Source: Gemmatimonadota bacterium (lineage in GTDB: Bacteria; ARS69). Taken from it: 64,000 nt of DNA. Both the position numbers and the translations under genes were made by a program. The DNA lies in NCBI GenBank assembly GCA_030747075.1, contig JASLLL010000012.1:6866-70865 (forward strand), given 5' to 3'. Every line of letters begins with the position of its first letter. Within the stretch, counting starts at the first letter, position 1. Below, piece after piece: positions 19,356 through 28,373 of this stretch. Under the pieces are notes generated by a model, which was not told the DNA's origin, searched no databases, and worked only from the letters and a program-made list of their open reading frames with translations.

Positions 19356-19819
19356 GCGCGCCCTCCACTCCTGCGTCGCAGCGCCAGGTGCGCCGGGCCG
19401 AATACCGGGATGGAGAACGCCGCAAGCACCGCGAAAGCCGCCGCGCGAAATGCCGCATCCAGAAACGTGCGCGTGCGACCCGGCGCGGTGACGCGGTCCA
19501 CGGCGGCGTCCGTCGGGGCGACACTCTCCAGGAGCGCGACAAGAAGCGACAGTTTCCGGCGAAGCAACCCGCCGCGACGGAAGAGCGCACAGTAGGAGTC
19601 GGCGAAGCGCGTCAGTCCGTGACCGCCCTGCGCCACTTCGACCACAAGACGATCGAAGGAGTCCGCCCCGCCGGGAGGCTCCACCACCCCTGCCGCGTGC
19701 GCCTGCACATACTTCTCCAGAATGAACATGGCGGGGCCCTCGCCGAGGATGTACCGACCCAGCGTCCGGCCTTCGTCCTCCAGAATCCTCCGGGGCGAAC
19801 GAACCTCATCCATCGGCAT
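19352..19819 (-). CDS. Unknown small protein between epimerase and GMC oxidoreductase
   Basis: I do not recognise this 155-residue protein. It is alpha-helical by composition, has no N-terminal signal, and has one likely membrane helix near the C-terminus (residues 122-145, FRAAAFAVLAAFSIPVFGPA) followed by basic residues. Its start overlaps the epimerase gene by 14 bases and its stop overlaps the oxidoreductase start by four, so all three are co-translated. By position it could be a small or anchoring subunit of the oxidoreductase, like the small subunits of gluconate 2-dehydrogenase, but I see no sequence match to that family. Confidence 0.65.
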   Translation of the reverse strand: MPMDEVRSPRRILEDEGRTLGRYILGEGPAMFILEKYVQAHAAGVVEPPGGADSFDRLVVEVAQGGHGLTRFADSYCALFRRGGLLRRKLSLLVALLESVAPTDAAVDRVTAPGRTRTFLDAAFRAAAFAVLAAFSIPVFGPAHLALRRRSGGRA

Positions 19820-20717
19820 CCATCTCCTGAATCATGGCATCCAGACTCCTCCAGGCACGCCCTTCGCGAGGGCCGGGAAAGTCCGCCCGAGCGGAGCCAT
19901 CGCACAGGAACGCATAGATCTGCGCGGCCGTCACGGGAAGCACCGGCCCCGTGACCGATTCGATCGCGCCGAGAACCGCGACCGCCGCGCGGCCGGGAAC
20001 GCGCAGCAAGCGGGGAGAACGCCCGCACACCGCTTTCCCGATCCGCGCAAGAAGCTCCGGCCACGGCACCGCCTCCGGGCCGCCCGCGTCCAGAACTTCT
20101 CCGTCGAATCGGTCCCCTTCGACGATCCCGGCCAGCACTTCGGCGACATCGTGCACATGCACCGGCTGCACGCGGGAGTCTCCAAAGAGCGGAACCACCG
20201 GAGCGCGAACAGCGCGCGCCAGCGAACGGCCGATGGTGGACCCGGCACCCAGCACCACCGTAGGCCGCACGATCGTGTGAGCAAGGCCGCTGGCCGCGAC
20301 GATTCGCTCCGCTTCCGCCTTGGAGAGCGCGTAAGGGTAATGCCGAACACCCGGATAGGCGGCGGCGATCGTGCTGACATGGAGGAAGCGTTTCCCTCCC
20401 GCGCGCACGCACGCATCTACCAGCGCACGCGTGCCGTCCGCATTGGCGCGAAAGTGCTCTGCGGAGGACGCCTTTCCGGTGAGCGCCGCACAGTGCACGA
20501 CCACCTCGGCCTCTTCCAGTGCGGCGGCATACCGCTCCGGGTTCAGGAGATCCCCGGACACACGACGCACGCCGTCCCCATCCGGAAGAGGCCCCGCCCC
20601 GCGACACAGGCACGACACGCGACGCCCCCCGCCCGCAACGCGAGCGAGGAACGCGCGTCCGACAAATCCCGTACCGCCCGTCACAAACAGCGGGGCGCGT
20701 GCGCCGTCTTCCCTCAT
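19806..20717 (-). CDS. NAD-dependent epimerase/dehydratase family protein
   Basis: The 303-residue protein is an extended short-chain dehydrogenase. The nucleotide-binding motif is GGTGFVG at residues 14-20, Ser115 lies in HVSTIAA, and the catalytic Tyr129 and Lys133 are in YALSK. The second half is like NADH-ubiquinone-oxidoreductase-associated and 3-beta-hydroxysteroid-type members (PTVVLGAGSTIG, then PVHVHDVAEVL). It acts on a sugar nucleotide, sterol or other alcohol; the linked GMC oxidoreductase suggests a shared pathway with two successive oxidations. It is first in a three-gene operon that lies 23 bases downstream of ahcY and may be transcribed with it. Confidence 0.82.
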   Translation of the reverse strand: MREDGARAPLFVTGGTGFVGRAFLARVAGGGRRVSCLCRGAGPLPDGDGVRRVSGDLLNPERYAAALEEAEVVVHCAALTGKASSAEHFRANADGTRALVDACVRAGGKRFLHVSTIAAAYPGVRHYPYALSKAEAERIVAASGLAHTIVRPTVVLGAGSTIGRSLARAVRAPVVPLFGDSRVQPVHVHDVAEVLAGIVEGDRFDGEVLDAGGPEAVPWPELLARIGKAVCGRSPRLLRVPGRAAVAVLGAIESVTGPVLPVTAAQIYAFLCDGSARADFPGPREGRAWRSLDAMIQEMDADG

Positions 20718-20740
20718 GCCGGGCTCACCATTCCCTCCGG

Positions 20741-22045
20741 TCAGTACCGATAAAACTCCGGCTTGTACGGCCCTTCCACCGGAATCCCGAGGTAGTCGGC
20801 CTGCTCGGGCGTGAGTTGCGTGAGCTTCACGCCGAGCTTGCCCAGATGAAGCCTGGCGACTTCCTCGTCGAGGTGCTTCGGCAGCATGAACACGCCCACT
20901 TCATAGTCCGAGCGCTTCGCCCACAACTCTATCTGTGCCAGCACCTGATTCGTGAACGAGTTCGACATCACGAACGACGGATGCCCGGTCGCACAGCCCA
21001 GATTCACCAGCCGTCCCTCCGCGAGCAGCAGAATGTGGTTCCCGGACGGGAGCTTCCATCGGTCGACCTGCGGCTTCACCTCTTCGCGTTCGGCGTTCTT
21101 CTGAAGCCAGGACGCTTCGATTTCCGAATCGAAGTGCCCGATGTTGCAGACGATCGAGTCGTTCTTCATCCGACTCATGTGCTCACCCGTCACGACATCG
21201 CAGCACCCGGTCGCCGTGACGAAGATGTCGCCCACGGTACAGGCCTCGTCCATGGTCGTGACTTCGTAGCCCTCCATGGCCGCCTGCAACGCGATGATCG
21301 GGTCCACTTCCGTGACGAGCACGCGCGCACCGAGGCTCCGCATGGCGTGCGCGCATCCCTTCCCGACATCTCCGTAACCCGCGACCACCACGACCTTCCC
21401 CGCGATCATGATGTCCGTCGCACGCTTGATCCCGTCCGCAAGAGATTCGCGGCATCCGTAGAGGTTGTCGAACTTGGACTTCGTGACGGAGTCGTTCACA
21501 TTGATCGCCGGGGCGGACAGCTCTCCCGACTCGTGCATCTGGTAGAGCCGCCGAACGCCCGTCGTCGTTTCCTCGGTAATCCCGCGGATTCCCTGGAAGT
21601 AGTCCGGGTACTTGTCATGGACGAGCTTGGTGAGGTCCCCCCCGTCGTCGAGAATCATGTTGAGCGGCTGCCCGTCCGGGAAAACCAGCGTCTGTTCGAT
21701 GCACCAGTCGTACTCCTCTTCCGTCTCGCCCTTCCATGCGTAGACGGGCACGCCGGTGACGGCGATGGCCGCCGCGGCATGGTCCTGCGTGGAGAAGATG
21801 TTGCAGCTCGACCACTGTACTTCGGCGCCGAGTTCGCGGAGCGTTTCGATGAGCACCGCCGTCTGGATCGTCATGTGAAGACACCCGGCGATCCGTGCAC
21901 CGGCCAGCGGCTTCTCCTTGCCGAACTTCCCGCGAAGCGCCATCAGCCCGGGCATTTCCTGCTCGGCCAGCGTCATCTCCCGCCGGCCCCAGTCGGCCAG
22001 CGTGATGTCGAGAACCTTGTATCCGGGTTTCGTCGTCGTGTTCAA
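20741..22045 (-). CDS. ahcY: Adenosylhomocysteinase
   Basis: The 434-residue protein is S-adenosylhomocysteine hydrolase, which splits SAH to adenosine and homocysteine and so removes the product inhibitor of methyltransferases. Diagnostic segments are present in order: [30 protein letters not shown], the NAD+ loop [15 protein letters not shown], and [12 protein letters not shown] with the C-terminal KPEFYRY. The length matches the bacterial enzyme. The start is TTG 22045 with AAGGAG seven bases upstream. It lies 65 bases behind an ArsR-methyltransferase regulator gene on the same strand and probably shares its promoter at 23105-23134. Confidence 0.96.
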   Translation of the reverse strand: MNTTTKPGYKVLDITLADWGRREMTLAEQEMPGLMALRGKFGKEKPLAGARIAGCLHMTIQTAVLIETLRELGAEVQWSSCNIFSTQDHAAAAIAVTGVPVYAWKGETEEEYDWCIEQTLVFPDGQPLNMILDDGGDLTKLVHDKYPDYFQGIRGITEETTTGVRRLYQMHESGELSAPAINVNDSVTKSKFDNLYGCRESLADGIKRATDIMIAGKVVVVAGYGDVGKGCAHAMRSLGARVLVTEVDPIIALQAAMEGYEVTTMDEACTVGDIFVTATGCCDVVTGEHMSRMKNDSIVCNIGHFDSEIEASWLQKNAEREEVKPQVDRWKLPSGNHILLLAEGRLVNLGCATGHPSFVMSNSFTNQVLAQIELWAKRSDYEVGVFMLPKHLDEEVARLHLGKLGVKLTQLTPEQADYLGIPVEGPYKPEFYRY

Positions 22046-22110
22046 GAAAGATCTCCTTCCGTGGAATGGTCCTCCGCGAAGCCCGTCCGGGCAAGCGCGA
22101 AGGGTTGAGG

Positions 22111-23046
22111 TCAGGGTTTCATCGCTTCCATCAAGACAACATCCGGACCCGCGAGACTCCGCGAATCCGTCGATACAAGCCGGTGCGTCACCCGCGTGAA
22201 GCCCGCTTCCCGCAGCCAGGACACAAGCTGCGGCGGCGAGAATCCGGGCCAGCGGGCGCCGAGGGTTTCGCGGAGGTCCTCGTCGCCGTGTTCGGCAAGG
22301 TCCGCGATCACCAGCCGCCCCTCGGCGGCCAGGCCACGCCGGATCTCCGGCAACACGCCTCTCACATCGGCGATGTGTTGCAGGACAAGGTTGGCGACCA
22401 TGACATCGGCCTCGCCGTCGGACAGCGGCAGGTGCTCCAGCGCACCCAGCCGAAGGTCCACCTCGGGGAGTTCCCGCGCGTCGATCCGCCGCCGGGCGAT
22501 CCCCAGCATCTCCGCCGACTCGTCCACCCCAATGAGGCGAGCCGACACCCGCGCGAGATCCCGAAGCGCAAGCCCGGTGCCCGTCCCCAGGTCCACGAGC
22601 GTCTCCGCGCGCCCCACGACTTCCACCAGGGCGTCCATGTGAGCCGTGGGGTCAAACGCGGCGGCGCGCCGCTCCTCGTACTCCGGGGCGATCTCGCGGA
22701 AGAACGCCGAGGTCTCCCGGCGACGCTCCGCGAGAGCACGCTCCACCGCGGGGAGGTCGGGCGAGTCCGCCCCGGCGAACTCCTCGCGCAGGCACCCGAG
22801 CAGCCGGGACGCGTGCGAATCCTCCCCGGCGGGTGCGGAGGAGTAGAACGCCCATGTCCCGGCCCTCCGAACCGTGACCAGCCCGGCATCCTTCAGTATG
22901 CGAAGGTGCCGGGAAACCGACGACTGACCGAGACCCAGGATTCCGGTAAGCTCCGCCACATGAAAGGGGCCGTCCGTCAGGATCCGGAGAATGCGAATCC
23001 GGTTTCGATCGGCGACCGCCTTGGAGGCGCGCAGGATTTCTTCCAC
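22111..23046 (-). CDS. ArsR-family repressor fused to a SAM methyltransferase domain
   Basis: The 311-residue protein starts at GTG 23046, with GGAGG at 23053-23057 six bases upstream. The longer frame to 23106 would run through the operator. Residues 1-75 are a winged helix of the ArsR type ([12 protein letters not shown], recognition helix [18 protein letters not shown]). No metal-binding cysteine pair is seen in the helix. Residues of about 110-300 form a class I methyltransferase fold with the SAM site [11 protein letters not shown] (151-161) and a VDESAEML motif II. Such fusions are known as regulators of methionine/SAM cycle genes that sense SAM or SAH. Its position before ahcY, and a palindrome just after its -10, fit a repressor of the methyl cycle. 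Effector identity is an inference. Confidence 0.9.
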   Translation of the reverse strand: MEEILRASKAVADRNRIRILRILTDGPFHVAELTGILGLGQSSVSRHLRILKDAGLVTVRRAGTWAFYSSAPAGEDSHASRLLGCLREEFAGADSPDLPAVERALAERRRETSAFFREIAPEYEERRAAAFDPTAHMDALVEVVGRAETLVDLGTGTGLALRDLARVSARLIGVDESAEMLGIARRRIDARELPEVDLRLGALEHLPLSDGEADVMVANLVLQHIADVRGVLPEIRRGLAAEGRLVIADLAEHGDEDLRETLGARWPGFSPPQLVSWLREAGFTRVTHRLVSTDSRSLAGPDVVLMEAMKP

Positions 23047-23078
23047 GAAACGCCTCCGGGGCGGGAGCGGGAGCGGGA

Positions 23079-23096
23079 GATATATCGCTATATGTC
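23079..23096. promoter_or_regulatory. Imperfect palindromic operator of the arsR-methyltransferase/ahcY operon
   Basis: GATATATCGCTATATGTC matches its own reverse complement at 14 of 18 positions. It is strikingly AT-rich inside GC-rich surroundings. It begins two bases downstream of the expected start site for the promoter at 23105-23134 and ends 33 bases before the GTG. That is where a dimeric winged-helix repressor would block transcription. Confidence 0.55.
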
Positions 23097-23104
23097 GATG
23101 AATC

Positions 23105-23134
23105 ACTTTAGCACGCGTTTCACCCTCCGCGCAA
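23105..23134 (-). promoter_or_regulatory. Promoter of the arsR-methyltransferase/ahcY operon
   Basis: On the minus strand TTGCGC (23134-23129) and TAAAGT (23110-23105) are separated by 18 bases. TGC directly precedes the -10, making it an extended -10 promoter. The start site is expected near 23098, next to the palindrome. Confidence 0.5.
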
Positions 23135-23207
23135 CCCCCTCCCGGTGTTGCGTTGATTGGGGTTGGAGACGCGTCCGCCCGACTCCAGGGCGTGCAGGCG
23201 CCACTTC

Positions 23208-25079
23208 ATGACTCGCAATCACTTCCTGACCGCGCTCGGCGTCGTCCTTGGCCTGCAGATGCTCCGGGGGCTCTTCCCGCTGCTCGTTTTTGGGCTGGGA
23301 GACCGCTTCGGCTGGCCCGCGCCGGTGCTCGGACTCATCGGGCTGGGGACGCTGGGAATGGCCTTCCCGCTCTGGCCGGCCATGCGCCGGGGGAGTGCGT
23401 GTGTGGCTCCGGCAGCGCTGTCTCTGGTGGCGCTCCGGCTCCTCTTCCAGATCCGGGCGGTGGATCCCGTCGCTTCAGCGGGGATTGCCGCAGCCGGGGT
23501 TGCCGCCTTTCTCGCGCTTCTCGCCGCGCTTCGCCGTGCCATCCCCGCGCGGGATGTGGCGCTGGGGGTCCTGGCGGGGATCGGCCTCGACGCCGCCCTG
23601 CACGCCGCCGCGGGAACGCGCCCCCTTCATGCGTCGGGCGGGTGGGCGGCCGCCGCGGCGGTCTCCGTGGCACTGGCCACCGGAGTCACGGCGCTGTGCC
23701 CCCGGCGAAAGAGACCCGCGCAGTCTCCCGCCTCGTCCTTCGCCGAGCGCACCACAGGTCTGGCGGATCTGGGATGGGGACCGCTCTTTTTCCTCTCATT
23801 GGAGTGGCTTTCGAATGTCGCGCGGCTCTCGGCAAGAACGGGGCTCTCCACCCCCGCCGCGGGCACCGTTGTGGTACTCGGCGCGGCACTGGCCATCGTG
23901 GTGGCGGGAGCGGTATGTCGGGTTCGCCGGGGGTCACTCGCCACCACGCTTGCCGCCGGGCTTCTCCTTGCCGCGCTCGCATGGGCGGCGGAGTCCGGCT
24001 CCCTGCCCGCCATCCCGCTCCTTCTCGCGGGGCAGATCGCCGCGGCGTTCCTTGCGCTTCGTCTCGGCGCGTCCCGCCCGGGGATCGCCTCCGGCGTGGC
24101 CTTCGGAACCGGGTTTGCGCTCCTCGCCGCCCTGGTCTTCGCGGCCTACGGCGGCTACCAGCTCCCCCTCCCCTTCGGACGCGCCGCCGTCCATGCATTC
24201 GCCGCGGCGGCTCTGGCCACCGCTGCCGTTCGCCGGCCCGCCCGCCCGGATCCCGCCCGCCTCTTCCGGCGCGCGCCCGTGGTCGCGATGGTCCTCGCGG
24301 CCGCGGCGCTTCTCCCGGCAGCCCGGAGCCTGCGCCGTCCCGCCCCGCCGCCGCCTCTTCCGGCAGATGCCGCTCCGGGCGAACTTCGCATCATCACGCT
24401 GAATCTACACAACGGCTTCGACGAGCACGGGCGGTTCGCGCTGGACCGGATGGTCGCCTACCTGCGCGACGCCTCCCCCGATGTGATCGCTCTTCAGGAA
24501 GTGAGCCGAGGGTGGCTGACAAACGGCTCCGCGGACCTCTTCGAACTGATCTTCGGCGAACTCGGGTTTCATGGAGTCCATGGCCCGTCGGAAGGGGCGG
24601 ACTGGGGGAACGCCATCTTCTCGCGACTCCCCATCATGGAGTCGACCACGCATCCGCTTCCCCCGGCTGACCTCCTGGTGAAGCGAGGCTGGACGACTGC
24701 CCGCTTCGATGCGGGGGGACGCATCGGCGGGTTCCTCCTGCACGCGACTCACTTCCACCATCCGGACAGCCCCGCCGACGAGGCCGTCCGCGTGCGGGCA
24801 GCGCGCCACCTGGCCGGGCAACTCTCGCAGGAGACCGGGATTCTGCTCGGCGACTTCAACGCGGAACCGGCGTGGGACTCCATGCGGATCCTGCGCGAAG
24901 CGGGCTGGACGCACGCATTGGATACCTCCGAAGGTGAGTCCGGGGCTACCTGGCCCGCAAGTGACCCGCACCAGCGCATCGACGCCATCCTGTTGCGTGG
25001 AGAGCTGAAGTGCGTGGAAGCGCGTGTCGGGCCGGCCGTCGGCTCCGACCACCGGCCTGTAGAGGCCCGTATTCGCTGA
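23208..25079 (+). CDS. Membrane protein with endonuclease/exonuclease/phosphatase domain
   Basis: The 623-residue protein has two parts. Residues 1-385 are strongly hydrophobic, with about ten to twelve membrane helices and short Arg-rich loops. From about residue 390 to the end lies an endonuclease/exonuclease/phosphatase (EEP) domain: IITLNLHNGFDEHG at the first strand, IALQEVSRGW (catalytic Glu), LHATHFHHPDSPADEAVRVRA, LLGDFNAEPAWDSM (Asp/Asn pair) and the C-terminal SDHRPVEARI (Asp-His). The domain cleaves phosphodiester bonds in nucleic acids, lipids or sugars. Membrane fusion suggests a lipid or cell-surface substrate. The start at ATG 23208 begins the first hydrophobic segment but lacks a good ribosome site. 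It is divergent from the arsR-methyltransferase gene. Confidence 0.85.
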   Translation: MTRNHFLTALGVVLGLQMLRGLFPLLVFGLGDRFGWPAPVLGLIGLGTLGMAFPLWPAMRRGSACVAPAALSLVALRLLFQIRAVDPVASAGIAAAGVAAFLALLAALRRAIPARDVALGVLAGIGLDAALHAAAGTRPLHASGGWAAAAAVSVALATGVTALCPRRKRPAQSPASSFAERTTGLADLGWGPLFFLSLEWLSNVARLSARTGLSTPAAGTVVVLGAALAIVVAGAVCRVRRGSLATTLAAGLLLAALAWAAESGSLPAIPLLLAGQIAAAFLALRLGASRPGIASGVAFGTGFALLAALVFAAYGGYQLPLPFGRAAVHAFAAAALATAAVRRPARPDPARLFRRAPVVAMVLAAAALLPAARSLRRPAPPPPLPADAAPGELRIITLNLHNGFDEHGRFALDRMVAYLRDASPDVIALQEVSRGWLTNGSADLFELIFGELGFHGVHGPSEGADWGNAIFSRLPIMESTTHPLPPADLLVKRGWTTARFDAGGRIGGFLLHATHFHHPDSPADEAVRVRAARHLAGQLSQETGILLGDFNAEPAWDSMRILREAGWTHALDTSEGESGATWPASDPHQRIDAILLRGELKCVEARVGPAVGSDHRPVEARIR

Positions 25080-25112
25080 TTTCCGGGGAAATCGACGCTC
25101 CCCCCCCCGACC

Positions 25113-25141
25113 TTGACCGTTCGCGCACCCTGCCCTACGAT
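25113..25141 (+). promoter_or_regulatory. Promoter of the cold-shock gene
   Basis: TTGACC at 25113-25118 and TACGAT at 25136-25141 are spaced by 17 bases. Transcription from here would give a leader of about 190 bases before ATG 25337, the long 5' leader usual for cold-shock protein genes. Confidence 0.6.
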
Positions 25142-25336
25142 GACCCCGATGGACGGACTCAGCCCCCCATTCGCGGGTTTCCCGCTGCGCTCTCTCCCCG
25201 GAAGATCTTCGGGCCGGCCTCCCCGGTCCGTTTTCCGGAGAGTCCCGGTCCGTCCGGATTTCGTTCACAGACGCCGTGGAGAGAACCGTTCTCCGGGGCG
25301 TTTCTTCGTGGGCCAGAGTCAGGAGGTGATCGTTTG

Positions 25337-25537
25337 ATGCACGAAGGCACCGTGAAGTGGTTCAACGACTCCATGGGATTCGGCTTTATCTCAAGAGAAT
25401 CGGGGCGTGATGTCTATGTTCACTTCACCGCCATCAGAGCCGATGGATTCCGCACGCTGAACGAAGGGGACCAGGTTCACTTTGAGGTGAAAGCGAAGGG
25501 CCGGGGACTCCACGCGGAGAATGTGATCAAGGTCTAG
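25337..25537 (+). CDS. Cold-shock domain protein (CspA family)
   Basis: The 66-residue protein is a single cold-shock domain, an OB-fold that binds single-stranded RNA and DNA. It carries RNP1 (GFGFISRE) and RNP2 (VYVHFTAI), and the start MHEGTVKWFN is canonical. A perfect AGGAGGTGAT lies at 25321-25330. The open frame continues upstream but has no homology there and would exceed the family's usual 65-70 residues. The long leader from the promoter at 25113 probably controls mRNA stability or translation with temperature, as in other csp genes. It converges with nadA, nine bases away. Confidence 0.95.
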   Translation: MHEGTVKWFNDSMGFGFISRESGRDVYVHFTAIRADGFRTLNEGDQVHFEVKAKGRGLHAENVIKV

Positions 25538-25546
25538 CCCGGCAGG

Positions 25547-26902
25547 TCACCCCCGGGCGGCGGCGTTCACCACGGAGATCATCCGCTCCAGAGCGGCGCG
25601 CGCGTCGCGAACGATGCGCGTCCGTTCTTCCTCCGGCAGGCGGTCTCTTGTGCCCGTCACTTCGTCGACGGAATCTCCGGGCAGTACACGGTTGATGTCC
25701 GGCGGGCATCCGCGACGGAGCAGATCCAGAATGCCGACAAGATGCGGCGGGTCGTTGCGTGACATCGTCGCGCATCCGCACTCCATCGCCCCCGGGCGCC
25801 CGGGAATGTCCGCCATGTGGACCACTTCCACTCCACGCAGCGCGGCCTGCTCCCGCGCGTTTCTGACGAAGTGCCCCTCGGTCGCGACCGCGAGGCACGA
25901 ACCGGCGGGCGCGTTCAGAATCTCCCGCCAGAGGTACTTGGTGGAGCCCGCGCCATCCGCCGCGTCCACGACGGCCCGCGGGCACTCGGGGTGTACGAGC
26001 ACCCGATGCCCCCGGACGCGCCAGTACTCCACCTGCTCGGTGGTAAAGACCGTGTGCACGCCGCAATGACTCCCCCACAAGATCATGCGCGCGCCATCCA
26101 GCCGCTTCCGGTCCGCGGGGGTCAGTTCATCAACCCGGGGGAAGCGCCCTTCTCCGGCAGGTTCCCACACGAAGAGATCCTCCCGAGAAATCCCGGCCCA
26201 TCCCGCCGCGACCTCTCCCAGATGCCGATCCGGGACGAACAGGATTCGCTTCCCTTCGCCCAGCGCCCACAAAACCACATCCCGCGCGTTGGAGCTGGTG
26301 CAGACAGAACCGCCCGTCTCTCCGGCCAGCGCCTTCACGCGCCCGGAAGTGTTCATGTACGCGACCACGAGAAGATCGTCGCCGAAGCGTTCGCGCAGGT
26401 CGGTATAGACCGGTTCGACCATGTGCTCCTTCGCCAGCATCTCCATGGTGCAGCCTGAGCGCGGGTTGGTGATCCATACCTGCTGATCGGGACCGGCGAG
26501 AATCGCGATCGACTCCGCCATGAAGTGAACGGCGGACTCGACGAAGATCCGCGTCTCCGGAGATCGCCGGGTCTGGAGCGCCAGTTCATACGAATCCGCA
26601 ATGTGCCCCCCGTATCGCTCCACGAGTTTCACGATCTCCCCGCCCATGTAGTAGTGCGCAAGAAGCACCATCTCCGGACCGAAGTGTTCCAGCGCGGGAC
26701 GGATGTACCCGTCCATCCAGGGGAGAACGCTCTCCGGCGTTCGATCCGGAAGCGCCAGGTACTCTTCCGCGTACGGGCGGAACTCATCCTGATACCGATC
26801 CAGCGGGAAGTCCTGCTGACAGATCGGCATATCGGGGATGATACGGATGCCGCTGGGGTTCGAAGGCGTTTCCGCCGGGGAAGTGTCGTTCATGAAACCC
26901 AT
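25547..26902 (-). CDS. nadA: Quinolinate synthase
   Basis: The 451-residue protein is NadA, the [4Fe-4S] enzyme that condenses iminoaspartate and dihydroxyacetone phosphate to quinolinate for NAD synthesis. Recognisable blocks are LLAHYYMGGEIVKL, YVNTSGRVKA-like AYMNTSGRVKALAG, and CTSSNA. The three cluster cysteines are likely Cys201 (SVCTSSNA), Cys307 (HPEC) and Cys377 (ECGCATM). It is longer than E. coli NadA (347), partly through an N-terminal extension of about 60 residues. Starts at 26902 and, three codons on, at 26893 are both possible; GAAGG precedes the first by four bases. No nadB or nadC is adjacent. Confidence 0.93.
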   Translation of the reverse strand: MGFMNDTSPAETPSNPSGIRIIPDMPICQQDFPLDRYQDEFRPYAEEYLALPDRTPESVLPWMDGYIRPALEHFGPEMVLLAHYYMGGEIVKLVERYGGHIADSYELALQTRRSPETRIFVESAVHFMAESIAILAGPDQQVWITNPRSGCTMEMLAKEHMVEPVYTDLRERFGDDLLVVAYMNTSGRVKALAGETGGSVCTSSNARDVVLWALGEGKRILFVPDRHLGEVAAGWAGISREDLFVWEPAGEGRFPRVDELTPADRKRLDGARMILWGSHCGVHTVFTTEQVEYWRVRGHRVLVHPECPRAVVDAADGAGSTKYLWREILNAPAGSCLAVATEGHFVRNAREQAALRGVEVVHMADIPGRPGAMECGCATMSRNDPPHLVGILDLLRRGCPPDINRVLPGDSVDEVTGTRDRLPEEERTRIVRDARAALERMISVVNAAARG

Positions 26903-26986
26903 CCGACCTTCGGGTGAAGCAACGCCGCGCCCTTCGCCGCGTCCGCGCAGGCAAGCGTACTCCGCGTCGCTCTCGACCGGAAGAGG

Positions 26987-28363
26987 CTACTGCACATATC
27001 CGATCGCCTCCAGCGACCGGCGGATCTCCTCCGGCACATGGCGCGTCTCATGGGTTCGCGCGCGCTCCTCCCAGTCGTGATCGGCACACCAGACGCGAAG
27101 CCGCGCTTCCAGTTCGTCTTCCATCTCCGGGAGTTCGCCGGCGTGATTCACCAGTTCCTCCGGATCCTCCTCGATCAGAAACAGCTCCCGCTCCCCGAAA
27201 CGGATCCACGCAGGCGGCTCCGTCCGGCCCACCCGATACGCGAACCCCGACGGATTTGACACAAACCGATGCGACTCCGTTCGCACCGAAAGCACCCGGT
27301 TCTCCAGTTCCGAAAAGGCCGCGGCCTTCCCGCGTGCACCGGGGGAACCCTCGGCAAGCCCGCGAAGGCTCACCCCCTCCCATGCGTCCGGCGCGGAGAT
27401 GCCCAGGTAGTCCAGCACGGTCGGGGCGATATCGAGCGCCTCCACAATCCCGGGCGCGATCCTCCCCGCGGGCACCTTCCCCGGCCAGCGCAGCATGAGC
27501 GGAATGCGCAGGGAGGAGTCATAGATCGACGCGGAATGGTTGATGTAGAAGTTCCGCTGATAGAGGTCCTCTCCGTGATCGGAAGCCAGAACGACGAGCG
27601 TGTTGTCGTCGAGTCCGGTCTCCTGAAGCGTCTCCAGCAGCCGTCCGATCAGTCGATCCACGGCCACGATCTCGGCATCGTACCGCGCAATCAGGTGATG
27701 CAGGTCGGTCTCCGGCAGTTCGCGGCGCTCGGCGGTGATGCGATCCATTTGCTCGATGCTGCCGTCAATGGGACCGTCATAGCCACGATCGAAGAGCGGG
27801 GTCAGAGGAACCGGCGGCTGGAAGGGCCGGTGCGGGCCGAAGAGGTGGATCCAGAGGAAGAAGTTGCCTCCCTGCCGGGCGCGAAGCCACCCCGCCGCCT
27901 GCGTGGCCAGCGATGCATCCTGATCGCGCATGTCGAACGACACGGAGAAACCGGGCCACTCCGCCTTCCCGCTGTTCGACAGGAACGATGCACAGTCGTA
28001 CCCGCGCTTCGCCAGAACCTCGGCGATTGTCTGAGCGCCGTCCTCCAGCGCCTGTCCGTTCCGGCGAACGCCGTGCGTCACGGGATGAAGCGAAGTCAGA
28101 ACCGTCGCAAGGGTGGGCCATGTCTGCGCGCGAGGGGCGAAGGTGTCACGAAAGGTGACGCCCGATGCAGCCAGCGCGTCCATGGCGGGAGAAGTCGGCC
28201 TTGCGGAACCGTAGCACCCCAGATGCGAGGCGCGCAGCGTGTCCACCGTGATCAGCACGACACCGGGACTCGGCTTCCGCGAACAGGCACCGCCGACAAG
28301 CAGAAGCAGCGCGACCGCGAGGACCCCGGGCGTTCGGCCAGTCCGTCGCGGTCGCAAGCTCAT
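26987..28363 (-). CDS. Sulfatase-fold lipoprotein lacking the formylglycine cysteine
   Basis: The 458-residue protein has a lipoprotein signal (lipobox GGAC, Cys27) and an alkaline-phosphatase-superfamily sulfatase fold. It has metal Asp41 in LITVDTLRASHLGCYG, the active-site block AQTWPTLATVLTSLHP, and ASDHGEDLYQR near the middle. The nucleophile position holds Thr81 in T-W-P-T rather than the Cys/Ser-x-Pro-x-Arg needed for formylglycine. It is therefore more likely a phosphodiesterase, phosphatase or phospho-group transferase than a sulfatase. It begins 10 bases after the sorted BNR protein, with GGGAGG right before the ATG, so the two form an operon. Substrate unknown. Confidence 0.82.
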   Translation of the reverse strand: MSLRPRRTGRTPGVLAVALLLLVGGACSRKPSPGVVLITVDTLRASHLGCYGSARPTSPAMDALAASGVTFRDTFAPRAQTWPTLATVLTSLHPVTHGVRRNGQALEDGAQTIAEVLAKRGYDCASFLSNSGKAEWPGFSVSFDMRDQDASLATQAAGWLRARQGGNFFLWIHLFGPHRPFQPPVPLTPLFDRGYDGPIDGSIEQMDRITAERRELPETDLHHLIARYDAEIVAVDRLIGRLLETLQETGLDDNTLVVLASDHGEDLYQRNFYINHSASIYDSSLRIPLMLRWPGKVPAGRIAPGIVEALDIAPTVLDYLGISAPDAWEGVSLRGLAEGSPGARGKAAAFSELENRVLSVRTESHRFVSNPSGFAYRVGRTEPPAWIRFGERELFLIEEDPEELVNHAGELPEMEDELEARLRVWCADHDWEERARTHETRHVPEEIRRSLEAIGYVQ

Positions 28364-28373
28364 GCCTCCCGGG

